Source: Halomonas sp. Y3 (GTDB lineage Bacteria > Pseudomonadota > Gammaproteobacteria > Pseudomonadales > Halomonadaceae). Taken from it: a stretch of DNA of 64,000 nt. Below, piece after piece: positions 12,677-25,836 of this stretch; positions within the stretch are counted from its first letter, which is position 1, and the number at the start of each line of letters is the position of its first letter. The notes beneath the pieces were generated by a model. That model was not told where the DNA came from, made no database searches, and saw only the letters and a list, made by a program, of their open reading frames with translations. The DNA is taken from assembly GCF_024137965.1 (NCBI RefSeq), contig NZ_CP099975.1, forward strand, positions 3,472,001-3,536,000, in the 5' to 3' direction. A program made the translations under genes and the position numbers.

Positions 12677-13321
12677 ATGACATTTGCCAGAGGGAGTCTT
12701 CTCTCGAAAAATTATGATTTCATCCATGAGCAATACTATATTACGGATGGCAAGTCTTCGATAATAAAAAAGCTGCATCCTGCCATCATCTCCAATGGAG
12801 ACTCAATGGCAGAACTCGATATGGAAGAGGTGCGAGTTGCAGAAAAAATGGCATCCATCTTCCATAGCGATAAAGAAATAAACGGAATAATTGACATATA
12901 CTCAGAGTCTCTTACACCATACAAAAGAGGCCATCTTCACGCCTTTATTGCGGCATGGACAGCTCTTGAAATATTCATTGCAAAACAATTTAAAGAATTA
13001 CAGTCAAGCATAACCATAAACATCAATGGCGCCACCTCACATAAGGATTTTTCAAGCCGCATGATTTCCGTCATGAATGACAAGTATCGCTTGGCAGATA
13101 AGTTTGCGGCCTTATCAAACTACTATGACAGCACAGATGCTGACAAAGACATAGCAGAGTTCAAGAGAATAAAAGAAATTAGAGATAAGTTCTTCCACAA
13201 GATGGAGGGGGAAGTGAAAAATTTGCCATTGGATCAGACTAGGCAATTGATCTCGAAATACCTTCAAATCTATCTTGAAAAAAAATATGAAGGTTTTGTT
13301 TTTCAAAGGGCTACTAGATAG
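12677..13321 (+). CDS. HEPN-like protein remnant, 5' end probably lost to IS30
   Basis: An AT-rich frame unlike its neighbours. The frame is open back to 12578 inside the IS30 terminus, so the original start was probably removed; 12677 is the first Met after the element and has no good ribosome binding site. The C-terminal part is largely helical. GHLHAFIAAWTALEIFIAKQF is followed about 70 residues later by IREIRDKFFH-like sequence (IKEIRDKFFHKMEG), which contains R-x4-H, the signature of HEPN RNases found in toxins and defence systems. Function is inferred only from this motif. Low GC suggests a donor different from that of the rest of the island. Confidence 0.5.
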   Translation: MTFARGSLLSKNYDFIHEQYYITDGKSSIIKKLHPAIISNGDSMAELDMEEVRVAEKMASIFHSDKEINGIIDIYSESLTPYKRGHLHAFIAAWTALEIFIAKQFKELQSSITININGATSHKDFSSRMISVMNDKYRLADKFAALSNYYDSTDADKDIAEFKRIKEIRDKFFHKMEGEVKNLPLDQTRQLISKYLQIYLEKKYEGFVFQRATR

Positions 13322-13477
13322 CCAGCGTCATTGAAAGGGATGCACGTGTGTGGATAACTCGTTTAACGCGAGAACGCCGTCAAGATCGCCGACTCTCGTC
13401 AGGAAGCTCTAACCGCGTGAATTTCCGAGATACTGTCTAGCATTTTCAGAAGGGCCGTGCGCCCAGGCAGCTCAGCC

Positions 13478-13498
13478 AAAAAGGGGCCGAAGCCCCTA
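13478..13498 (-). terminator. Intrinsic terminator of radC
   Basis: On the minus strand AGGGGC-TTCG-GCCCCT is followed by TTTTT. It begins a few bases after the radC stop codon. Confidence 0.9.
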
Positions 13499-13502
13499 AG
13501 AA

Positions 13503-14012
13503 TCAAATCAGGCCACGTTCGGCAAAGGACGTGGTGTCGCTACCGGCGACAACGACGTGATCCAGCGTGCGCACATCCACCAGCGCCAGTGCGTCCTTGA
13601 GCCGCTTGGTGATAGCCTCGTCGGCACGGCTCGGTTCGGGATTCCCGCTGGGATGGTTGTGCGAGAAGATCACCGCCGCAGCATTGACCCGCAGCGCCTC
13701 TTTGACCACCTCGCGTGGATACACCGAAGCACCGTCGATGGTGCCCCGGAACATCTCGATGTATTCAATCAGGCGATGCTGCGTATCGAGCAACAGCACG
13801 GCAAAGACTTCGTGCTCGAAGCCAGCTAGCTTGGTGCGCAGGTATTCCTTGACGACAGTCGGTGAAGTGAAGGACATGCCCCGCTGTATTTTCTGGTCGA
13901 TGACCTGGCGCGCGGCATCAAGAATCTGATCTACCGACGCCGGCTGGTAGCGCCCCTGCGCGTCACGTACCAGCAGAGAGGAATCGAACGAGGAAAAGGA
14001 CAGTTGCGTCAT
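13503..14012 (-). CDS. radC: RadC/JAB-domain protein (mobile-element type)
   Basis: RadC family proteins carry a JAB1/MPN metalloprotease-like domain. Here the zinc motif is intact in FSHNHPSGNPEPSRAD (His-x-His ... Ser-x-x-Asp). The 169-residue length and the lack of an N-terminal helix-hairpin-helix mark the short form that is common on genomic islands and ICEs, not the chromosomal long form. CGGAGC precedes the ATG. The role in DNA repair suggested by the name is not supported experimentally; in islands it often lies close to the integration module, as here. Confidence 0.92.
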   Translation of the reverse strand: MTQLSFSSFDSSLLVRDAQGRYQPASVDQILDAARQVIDQKIQRGMSFTSPTVVKEYLRTKLAGFEHEVFAVLLLDTQHRLIEYIEMFRGTIDGASVYPREVVKEALRVNAAAVIFSHNHPSGNPEPSRADEAITKRLKDALALVDVRTLDHVVVAGSDTTSFAERGLI

Positions 14013-14490
14013 GATCGTGCTCCGGTTGCTGGGGCGGAATTGCCCGGAACCGGCGCCCGCACGGCGCAGCGCAAGCCGTCACAGGGTCACGACGGCCACG
14101 GCCGCAAGCGTGCGAGCACGCGCAGCCCTTGACGGCGAGAACGCCGTGATACGGTGAAGGGAACAGCAAGACCGCCCACACCCCGCCCACTGCACACCTG
14201 CCTTTTGGCAAGCGGAGCGCGCAGGCCCTCAAGGGCCGGAGGCGTCAGGGATCAAAGCCGGATGGCCGCGATTCGGCACGACGCACGGGGCGCAGCCCGC
14301 GAGCCCGACGGCGGCGCGCCGGGATGCCCGATGAATTGTCGTGACAGTGACGCGACAATTTCCCAAGGCCACTCCATGCTCACCTACGCCCCGCTACGCC
14401 CACACAGGTTTTCCACGCAGGTAACCTTCGTGACAATTTCTCCATGTCGATCGGCCACCGCGCCTGCCGTGGCCATGTCAGGAGAACCCC
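14013..14490. other. 478-bp non-coding, GC-rich island region with inverted repeats
   Basis: This divergent intergenic region between radC and the excisionase gene has no credible gene; the long plus-strand frame crossing it shows only low-complexity Arg/Ala/Pro sequence. It is rich in short palindromic stretches (for example CCCTCAAGGGCC). Near its right part AATTGTCG (14334-14341) faces CGACAATT (14353-14360) across 11 bp, and a further GTGACAATTTC lies at 14430-14440. It could hold the excisionase promoter, regulator sites or a transfer/replication site. Confidence 0.5.
14334..14360. promoter_or_regulatory. Inverted repeat AATTGTCG-N11-CGACAATT before excisionase gene
   Basis: Perfect 8-bp arms, about 130 bp upstream of the excisionase start, with a third related half-site GACAATTTC at 14432-14440. 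It is a plausible operator for an island regulator or an excisionase-binding site. Confidence 0.4.
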
Positions 14491-14694
14491 ATGAGCAATC
14501 CCAGCCGATGGGTACTGATCAAGCGATTTGCCGAGGTCACTGGCTACAGCGAGAACGCCGTGCGCCACAAGGTCAAGAATGGAATCTGGGTGCAAGGGCG
14601 CATCTGGCGCAAGGCGCCGGACGGTCGCATTTTCCTGAACCTCGTCGAGTTCGAGCGATGGGTCGAAAGCGAAGCTCGCGTTACGTCGTTCTAG
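14491..14694 (+). CDS. Excisionase-family DNA-binding protein
   Basis: Small basic protein of 67 residues, preceded by CAGGAGA. It has a winged-helix MerR/Xis-like pattern: WVLIKRFAEVTGYSENAVRHKVKNGIW, then VQGRIWRKAPDGRIFLNLVEFERWV. This matches the excisionase-family proteins encoded next to tyrosine integrases. It probably bends DNA at the attachment site and steers the integrase toward excision. Its neighbour order xis-XRE-int supports this. Confidence 0.85.
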   Translation: MSNPSRWVLIKRFAEVTGYSENAVRHKVKNGIWVQGRIWRKAPDGRIFLNLVEFERWVESEARVTSF

Positions 14695-14743
14695 CCATCA
14701 CGGAAGGCAATGCCGCAAGCCATCTGCCCGTTTGACAGCAAGA

Positions 14744-14771
14744 CTTGCAATACGACCAATGGTCGTATAAT
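14744..14771 (+). promoter_or_regulatory. Promoter of XRE regulator with internal palindromic operator
   Basis: CTTGCA (14744-14749) and TATAAT (14766-14771) are 16 bp apart. Between and over them lies ATACGACC-AAT-GGTCGTAT (14750-14768), a perfect 8-bp-arm palindrome. A repressor bound there would block RNA polymerase, so autoregulation by the XRE protein downstream is likely. Confidence 0.7.
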
Positions 14772-14818
14772 GTTCAGATGTTGCCTGCGTAAGCAGCGAG
14801 TTATTGCCGTCCTTGCCC

Positions 14819-15043
14819 ATGAGCCACTCGAAGAAGTCGCAAAGCCCAGTAGCCGCCGCTATCCGCGATGCCCGCATAGCAGCGGGCCTCACCCAATCGG
14901 AAGCGGCAGAGACGGCACGGGTATCACTACGTACATGGCAACACTGGGAGGCAGGTGACCGAGCCATGCCCCCCGGCCTGTTCGAGTTGTTCATGCTCAA
15001 GACCGGGCAATGGCCATTCAACGAAGACAAAGGGGTGAAGTAA
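14819..15043 (+). CDS. XRE-family helix-turn-helix regulator
   Basis: About 74 residues from the ATG at 14819; an in-frame TTG at 14804 is an alternative, and neither has a strong ribosome binding site. The helix-turn-helix is IRDARIAAGLTQSEAAETARVSLRTWQHWEAG, a Cro/CI-type domain filling most of the protein. It lies directly after a promoter containing a palindrome and before the integrase, so it probably controls island integration and excision genes. Confidence 0.85.
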   Translation: MSHSKKSQSPVAAAIRDARIAAGLTQSEAAETARVSLRTWQHWEAGDRAMPPGLFELFMLKTGQWPFNEDKGVK

Positions 15044-15064
15044 GTAAGCATCAGAGGCAGAGAT

Positions 15065-16315
15065 ATGGCAGTCACAGAAGCCAGGAAGACCGGCTATACC
15101 GGCATCGAGATACACGGGCATTCCATCCGAGTGGACTTCATGTACAAAGGAGTCCGCCATCGGCATACCCTGGGCGTTGAGCCAACGAAAGCCAATCTCA
15201 AGCACGCCGCCGGCCTGCGTAGCGCAGCTCTGTTCGCCCTGAAATCCGGCAACTACAACGAAACCGACTACTTTCCCCATTCTCGACCGGCCGAAACTGT
15301 TGCCCAGACCAGCAAGCGCCTGGACGACCTGTGCGATCGCTACAAGCCACTCAAGGCGGTGGATATCACGCCGGAAACGCAATCACGTTATGAGAACGCA
15401 CTGAACGTCTGCTTGGAGACGATAGGCCGCAACCGCCTGATCGACACACTGCTGCCGGCGGACATTCAGCAATTGCGTGTGGATCTGATCGCCACGCGCG
15501 CGGTTTCGACGGTCAACCACTATCTCGCCACCTTCTCCGGCTTCCTTTACTGGTGCGAGAACAATGGCTACTGCGGCGAACTTGGCAAGCATTGCGTGCG
15601 CTTCGCCAAGACCAGCAAAGACCCCGACCCGCTCTCCTTCGAGGAATACGATACGCTGATCGAGAAAGGCTGCCTGCACCCGATCGACAAAGCCGCCGTA
15701 ACACTGGCGGTCTATACCGGCCTTCGTCCCGGTGAGCTACTGGCCTTGGCTATCGAGGATGTGGCGCCGGATTTCAGCAAGATTGTTGTACGTCGCTCGA
15801 TCACCCAGTCCGTCACCTTCAAGGTACCCAAGACCAACAAGGAGCGCACGGTACTGCTGTTCCCGCCAGCACAGGACGCCCTGAAGGTGCTAATCGCCGA
15901 CGCCGTACAGCGCGAAGCGGCCGCCCTGCCAGTCTGGCTCAACCGCCATGAATCCCGCACCGACCGTGTGCGCGTGCTGCTGTCGCCGAAGACGCAGGCT
16001 CGCAGAAAGGTGGTCAATGACTACTTCGTGCCGAGCGCCTGGAACACCAAGTGGGCCAATCTGATCCGGCGCGCGGGCATCCGGCCGCGCCCGCCGTATC
16101 AGACCCGCCATACCTACGCCTGCTGGAACCTGACGGCACGTGGCAACCTGGCCTTCATCGCCAACCAAATGGGCCACAGCGACTACTCCATGCTGGTGAA
16201 GGTCTATGGCCGCTGGATAGATTCAGAGTCCCCCAGGGAGCTTGAGCGTATCTGGGCGGGCATACAAAACATGGCTCGAATTGCCCCAAATTTGCCCCAA
16301 GAACTAGCGGCTTAA
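15065..16315 (+). CDS. Tyrosine-type site-specific integrase of the island
   Basis: 416-residue phage-type integrase. The N-terminus ([20 protein letters not shown]) is an arm-DNA-binding domain, followed by a SAM-like core-binding domain at about 85-180. The catalytic part has Arg in [12 protein letters not shown], a beta-hairpin Lys in [23 protein letters not shown] (box II with the Arg-His), MGHSDYSML and the nucleophile Tyr in KVYGRW. The gene ends 20 bp before the mutS start, the usual placement of an integrase beside its attachment site. It should catalyse recombination between island ends and a site at the mutS 5' end. Confidence 0.95.
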   Translation: MAVTEARKTGYTGIEIHGHSIRVDFMYKGVRHRHTLGVEPTKANLKHAAGLRSAALFALKSGNYNETDYFPHSRPAETVAQTSKRLDDLCDRYKPLKAVDITPETQSRYENALNVCLETIGRNRLIDTLLPADIQQLRVDLIATRAVSTVNHYLATFSGFLYWCENNGYCGELGKHCVRFAKTSKDPDPLSFEEYDTLIEKGCLHPIDKAAVTLAVYTGLRPGELLALAIEDVAPDFSKIVVRRSITQSVTFKVPKTNKERTVLLFPPAQDALKVLIADAVQREAAALPVWLNRHESRTDRVRVLLSPKTQARRKVVNDYFVPSAWNTKWANLIRRAGIRPRPPYQTRHTYACWNLTARGNLAFIANQMGHSDYSMLVKVYGRWIDSESPRELERIWAGIQNMARIAPNLPQELAA

Positions 16316-16380
16316 AATACAAATGGTTGATTTTAATGAGTAAAGTTGAAAACTCATCGCACACGCCCATGATGGCCCAG
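16316..16380. other. Probable island-chromosome junction at the mutS 5' end
   Basis: Up to about 16356 the sequence is AT-rich (AAAATACAAATGGTTGATTT, then AGTAAAGTTGAAAACTCATC). From CACACGCCCATGATGGCCCA onward it has the GC-rich composition of mutS. The change falls inside the mutS reading frame, around codons 7-9, directly after the integrase gene. The island therefore seems to supply the start codon and upstream region of mutS. The exact core cannot be set because the other end of the island is outside the window. Confidence 0.55.
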
Positions 16381-18915
16381 TACCTGAAGATCAAGCGCGA
16401 GCACCCCGAGGTGCTGCTTTTCTACCGCATGGGCGACTTCTACGAGCTCTTCTTCGACGACGCCCGGCGCGCCGCGGCGCTGCTCGATATCACCCTGACC
16501 CAGCGCGGCCAGTCCGCCGGCAAGCCGATCCCCATGGCCGGCGTGCCCTACCACAGCGCCGAGGGCTACCTGGCCCGCCTGGTGGCGGCCGGCGAGTCGG
16601 TGGCGATCTGCGAGCAGGTCGGCGACCCGGCGGCCTCCAAGGGCCCGGTGGAACGCCGCGTGGTGCGCGTCGTCACCCCCGGCACCCTCTATGACGAGGC
16701 GCTGCTGGACGCCCGGCGCGACAACCTGCTGGTGGCCGTGCACGCCGCCGGCGAGCGCTACGGCCTCGCCTGGCTGGAGCTCTCCAGCGGGCGCTTCAGC
16801 GTGCTGGAGGTGGAGGGCGAAGGGGAGATGCTGGCCGAGCTCCAGCGCCTGGACCCCGCCGAGCTGCTGGTGGCGGAGAGCCTCTCGCTGCCGCCGGCCC
16901 TGACCGGCCGCCGCGGCCTGCGACGCCAGAGCGACTGGCTCTTCGACCTGGAGAGCGCCAACCGCCTGCTCTGCGACCAGTTCCAGGTCCAGGACCTGCG
17001 CGGCTTCGGCTGCGCCCATCTCAGCGCCGCCCTCACCGCCGCCGGCGTGCTCATCGAGTACGCCCGGGACACCCAGCGCTCGCGACTGCCCCACGTCACC
17101 GCCATCGGCGTGGAGAGCCGCGACGATGCCGTGGTGATCGACGCCGCCAGCCGCCGCAACCTGGAGATCGACGTCAATCTCGGGGGAACCGGCGACAACA
17201 CCCTGGCCAGCGTCCTCGACGTCACCGCGACGGCCATGGGCTCGCGGCTGCTCAAGCGCTGGCTCAACCGCCCGCTGCGCGACCTGGAGCGGGTCCGGGC
17301 CCGCCAGAGTGCCGTGGCCCTGCTGCTCGAGGCCGACGGCTTCGAGGCGCTGCGCGCTTCCCTCAAGGCGGTCGGCGACGTGGAGCGCACCCTGGCTCGG
17401 GTGGCTCTCTACAGCGCCCGGCCCCGGGACCTGGCCCGGCTGCGCGACGCCTTCAACGCCCTGCCGGAACTGGAGCAATCGCTTGCCGACTACGCCGAGG
17501 GCACGGCCCTGGATGAACTCCGGCGCCATATCCGGCCCTATCCCGCGCTCGCCGACACCCTGACCCGGGCCCTGGTGGAGAACCCCCCGGTGGTGATTCG
17601 CGACGGCGGGGTGATCGCCGAGGGCTTCGATGCCGAGCTCGACGAGCACCGCAGCCTGGCCGAACACGCCGGCGACTACCTGGTGAAGCTGGAGGCCCGG
17701 GAGCGCGAGCGCACCGGCCTGCCCGGCCTCAAGGTGGGCTACAACCGGGTCCACGGCTACTACATCGAGATCCCCCGGGCCCAGGCCAGGGAGGCGCCGG
17801 TGGACTATGTGCGCCGCCAGACCCTGAAGAACGCCGAGCGCTTTATCATCCCCGAGCTCAAGGAGTTCGAGGACAAGGCCCTCTCGGCCAAGTCCCGGGC
17901 GCTGGCTCGGGAGAAGCTGCTCTACGACGGCCTGCTCGACACCTTGAATGCCGAACTCGACGCCCTCCAGGCCAGCGCCCGGGCCCTGGCCTCCCTGGAC
18001 GTGCTCTGCGCCTTCGCCGAGCGCGCCCGGGCCCTGGAGTTCTCCCGGCCTCAGCTGGCCGAGAGGCCGGGCATCGTCATCCGCGGCGGGCGCCATCCGG
18101 TGGTGGAGCAGGTCTCCGATGCCCCCTTCGTGCCCAACGACCTGGTCCTGGGCGACGATCGCCGCATGCTGGTGATCACGGGGCCCAATATGGGGGGCAA
18201 GTCCACCTACATGCGCCAGGCGGCGCTGATCGTGCTGCTCGCCCACACCGGCAGCTTCGTGCCGGCGGACGCCGCCGAGATCGGCCCGGTGGATCGCATC
18301 TTCACCCGCATCGGCTCCTCGGACGACCTGGCCGGCGGGCGCTCCACCTTCATGGTGGAGATGACCGAGACCGCCAGCATCCTGCACAACGCCACCGATC
18401 ACAGCCTGGTACTGATGGACGAGATCGGCCGCGGCACCAGCACCTTCGACGGCCTCTCCCTGGCCTGGGCCAGCGCCGAGCATCTGACCCGCACCCGCGC
18501 CTTCACCCTGTTCGCCACCCACTACTTCGAGATGACCGCCCTGCCCGAGCAGGCCGAGGGGGTGGCCAACGTGCACCTGACGGCGGCGGAGCACCGCGAC
18601 GGCATCGTCTTCATGCACCGCGTGGAAGAGGGGCCTGCCAACCAGAGCTACGGCCTGCAGGTGGCCCAGCTGGCCGGCGTGCCCCAGGGGGTGATCGCCC
18701 GCGCCCGGGAGAAGCTGGCCCAGCTGGAGCAGCAGGAGGTGGACCAGGGCAGCCGTTCGCCTCGCGCCGGCAGCAGCGCCCCGGCCCCCCAGCAGAACGA
18801 CCTCTTCGCCAGCGCTCCCCATCCGCTGGTGGAGGAGCTCGGCGGGCTGGCCCTGGATGACCTGACGCCGCGCCAGGCCCTGGCGCTGCTCTACCGCTGG
18901 CGGGACGCCTTATAG
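16336..18915 (+). CDS. mutS: DNA mismatch repair protein MutS
   Basis: MutS recognises mismatches and starts methyl-directed repair. From the ATG at 16336 it has 859 residues, normal for the family. The mismatch-reading Phe-x-Glu is in [14 protein letters not shown], the Walker [10 protein letters not shown] is near residue 616, Walker [13 protein letters not shown] near 692, and the last residues form the dimerisation helix-turn-helix ([14 protein letters not shown]). An in-frame TTG at 16327 is a second possible start. The first seven or so codons look island-derived, and there is no good ribosome binding site, so expression may differ from that in strains without the island. Confidence 0.97.
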   Translation: MSKVENSSHTPMMAQYLKIKREHPEVLLFYRMGDFYELFFDDARRAAALLDITLTQRGQSAGKPIPMAGVPYHSAEGYLARLVAAGESVAICEQVGDPAASKGPVERRVVRVVTPGTLYDEALLDARRDNLLVAVHAAGERYGLAWLELSSGRFSVLEVEGEGEMLAELQRLDPAELLVAESLSLPPALTGRRGLRRQSDWLFDLESANRLLCDQFQVQDLRGFGCAHLSAALTAAGVLIEYARDTQRSRLPHVTAIGVESRDDAVVIDAASRRNLEIDVNLGGTGDNTLASVLDVTATAMGSRLLKRWLNRPLRDLERVRARQSAVALLLEADGFEALRASLKAVGDVERTLARVALYSARPRDLARLRDAFNALPELEQSLADYAEGTALDELRRHIRPYPALADTLTRALVENPPVVIRDGGVIAEGFDAELDEHRSLAEHAGDYLVKLEARERERTGLPGLKVGYNRVHGYYIEIPRAQAREAPVDYVRRQTLKNAERFIIPELKEFEDKALSAKSRALAREKLLYDGLLDTLNAELDALQASARALASLDVLCAFAERARALEFSRPQLAERPGIVIRGGRHPVVEQVSDAPFVPNDLVLGDDRRMLVITGPNMGGKSTYMRQAALIVLLAHTGSFVPADAAEIGPVDRIFTRIGSSDDLAGGRSTFMVEMTETASILHNATDHSLVLMDEIGRGTSTFDGLSLAWASAEHLTRTRAFTLFATHYFEMTALPEQAEGVANVHLTAAEHRDGIVFMHRVEEGPANQSYGLQVAQLAGVPQGVIARAREKLAQLEQQEVDQGSRSPRAGSSAPAPQQNDLFASAPHPLVEELGGLALDDLTPRQALALLYRWRDAL

Positions 18916-19070
18916 CGAGGCGTGCCGCCCCTTCTCTTGCGAGGCCATGGGGCCACGACTAGAATGGTCAGATTCACCGCCGCCTTAGCATAAGAAACTC
19001 GGCTTTTATAACCGTTTCATCAACTATCCACCGTGGCCGAGCGACGCCGGCCCGAGGAAGGGAGAGTGGC

Positions 19071-19394
19071 ATGACGTTCGTCGTCACCGAGAACTGCATC
19101 AAGTGCAAGTACACCGACTGTGTCGAGGTCTGCCCGGTAGACTGCTTCTACGAAGGGCCCAACTTCCTGGTGATCCACCCCGACGAGTGCATCGACTGCG
19201 CCCTGTGCGAGCCGGAGTGCCCCGCCGAGGCGATCTTCTCGGAAGACGAGCTGCCCGAGGGCCAGGAGCCCTTCATCGAGATCAACGCCGAGCTCGCCGA
19301 GGTGTGGCCCAATATCAGCGAGAAGAAGGACCCGCTGCCCGACGCCGAGGAGTGGGACGGCAAGCCCGGCAAGCTGGAGCAGCTGGAACGCTGA
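19071..19394 (+). CDS. fdxA: Seven-iron ferredoxin (3Fe-4S and 4Fe-4S)
   Basis: 107-residue ferredoxin of the Azotobacter FdI type. The cysteine patterns [18 protein letters not shown] and [12 protein letters not shown] bind one 3Fe-4S and one 4Fe-4S cluster; the acidic C-terminal extension ([22 protein letters not shown]) is characteristic of this family. GGAAGGGAGAG precedes the ATG. The mutS-fdxA order is the same as in pseudomonads. It serves as a low-potential electron carrier; the partner is unknown. Confidence 0.97.
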   Translation: MTFVVTENCIKCKYTDCVEVCPVDCFYEGPNFLVIHPDECIDCALCEPECPAEAIFSEDELPEGQEPFIEINAELAEVWPNISEKKDPLPDAEEWDGKPGKLEQLER

Positions 19395-19437
19395 GGCCGG
19401 CGGCCGGCTCGACAGGCCGCACGCCACACGCCAAAAG

Positions 19438-19475
19438 AAACGCCGAATGTCTTGCGACATTCGGCGTTTCCGTTT
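19438..19475 (+). terminator. Terminator after fdxA
   Basis: AAACGCCGAATGTC pairs perfectly with GACATTCGGCGTTT around a TTGC loop, followed by CCGTTT. A 14-bp stem about 40 bp after the fdxA stop. Confidence 0.8.
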
Positions 19476-19502
19476 CTGCCTGTCATGCTGGAGAACACCG
19501 GC

Positions 19503-19526
19503 AAAAAAGGCGGCCCGCAGGCCGCC
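19503..19526 (-). terminator. Intrinsic terminator of the candidate sRNA
   Basis: Minus strand GGCGGCC-TGCG-GGCCGCC followed by six T. Because eno has its own terminator upstream, this one has no protein gene to serve, which supports a separate RNA. Confidence 0.85.
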
Positions 19527-19759
19527 CGCTCCTAGCTGTTCCTTGAGCGGCTCCCTCCGCCCTCTTCCCGTGATGCCTTCCCTGCCCGGAAGCGGCCTCC
19601 TGCCGCACCTGGCGCATCACTCAGCATCCCGTTGCATCCTGCCGAGAGCAGCGCGCCGCTCTCATGTCCCGAACTCATTCTCTCAGTTACACGGCACATC
19701 ACAAGCCGCTGGCCGGCCGCCGTGGCCACGGACAGGGTGGCAGAGCACTCTCGGAAGGC
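19503..19759 (-). ncRNA. Candidate CsrB/RsmZ-type regulatory RNA (CsrA/RsmA-sequestering)
   Basis: On the minus strand, between the eno terminator and its own terminator, there is no credible gene but ten GGA motifs within 140 nt (plus-strand TCC at 19530, 19540, 19552, 19556, 19566, 19579, 19598, 19627, 19637 and 19667). Several sit in CsrA-type contexts: CAGGATG (the CsrB repeat core), CAGGAGG, AAGGAA and TAGGAG. A weak -10 (TATTTT, 19766-19771) would start a transcript near 19759, giving about 255 nt. A GacA-box-like sequence lies about 105 bp upstream. In pseudomonads rsmZ also lies next to fdxA. Start point and folding are inferred. Confidence 0.65.
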
Positions 19760-19790
19760 GCAAATAAAATACCTTAAAATCAACATGATA

Positions 19791-19820
19791 ATAAAAAACC
19801 GGCGCCACCAGGCGCCGGTT
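19791..19820 (-). terminator. Intrinsic terminator of the pyrG-kdsA-eno operon
   Basis: Minus strand AACCGGCGCC-TGGT-GGCGCCGGTT running into TTTTTATTAT; a 10-bp perfect stem about 85 bp after the eno stop codon. Confidence 0.93.
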
Positions 19821-19855
19821 CTCCCGGACGAAGCGAGGCAATCTCTTACGCCACG

Positions 19856-19873
19856 TGTAAGCGATTTCCTACA
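19856..19873 (-). promoter_or_regulatory. GacA-box-like sequence upstream of the candidate sRNA
   Basis: Minus strand TGTAGGAAATCGCTTACA matches the GacA upstream activating sequence TGTAAG-N6-CTTACA at 11 of 12 fixed positions. It lies between the eno stop and the eno terminator, about 105 bp upstream of the inferred sRNA start. Confidence 0.55.
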
Positions 19874-19903
19874 AGACGCCCCGCAAAATACACCGGATGC
19901 CGC

Positions 19904-21214
<1,311 letters not shown>

Positions 21215-21228
21215 TCAGCGTAGGGAAA

Positions 21229-25766
<4,538 letters not shown>

Positions 25767-25774
25767 TCACTGAC

Positions 25775-25836
25775 TCCGGCTGACGCCGCCTCTTATTCCG
25801 GCTGTCGCCGCCTCTCTACTCCGGCTGACGCCGGGA
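25775..25836. repeat. Three imperfect 22-23 bp tandem repeats at the gltB 3' end
   Basis: Units beginning TCCGGCTG(A/T)CGCCG start at 25775, 25797 and 25820. The last one encodes the final residues of GltB (RRQPE and stop), so the others may be slippage duplicates of the gene end. Confidence 0.6.

Noticed and set aside
14154..14735. 193-codon ORF upstream of and over the excisionase gene
   Set aside because: Low-complexity Arg/Ala/Pro product in the wrong frame; the 67-residue excisionase with CAGGAGA explains the coding signal.
16354..18822. 822-residue open frame opposite mutS
   Set aside because: Antisense shadow of mutS with repetitive Gly/Ala/His composition; no domain.
19532..19786. 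84-codon ORF in the fdxA-eno gap
   Set aside because: No ribosome binding site, starts inside the eno terminator tract, and the region is better explained as a GGA-rich RNA.
19845..19861. CTTAC-N7-GTAAG palindrome as GacA box
   Set aside because: The arms are in the wrong order for TGTAAG-N6-CTTACA; the overlapping 19856-19873 site fits instead.
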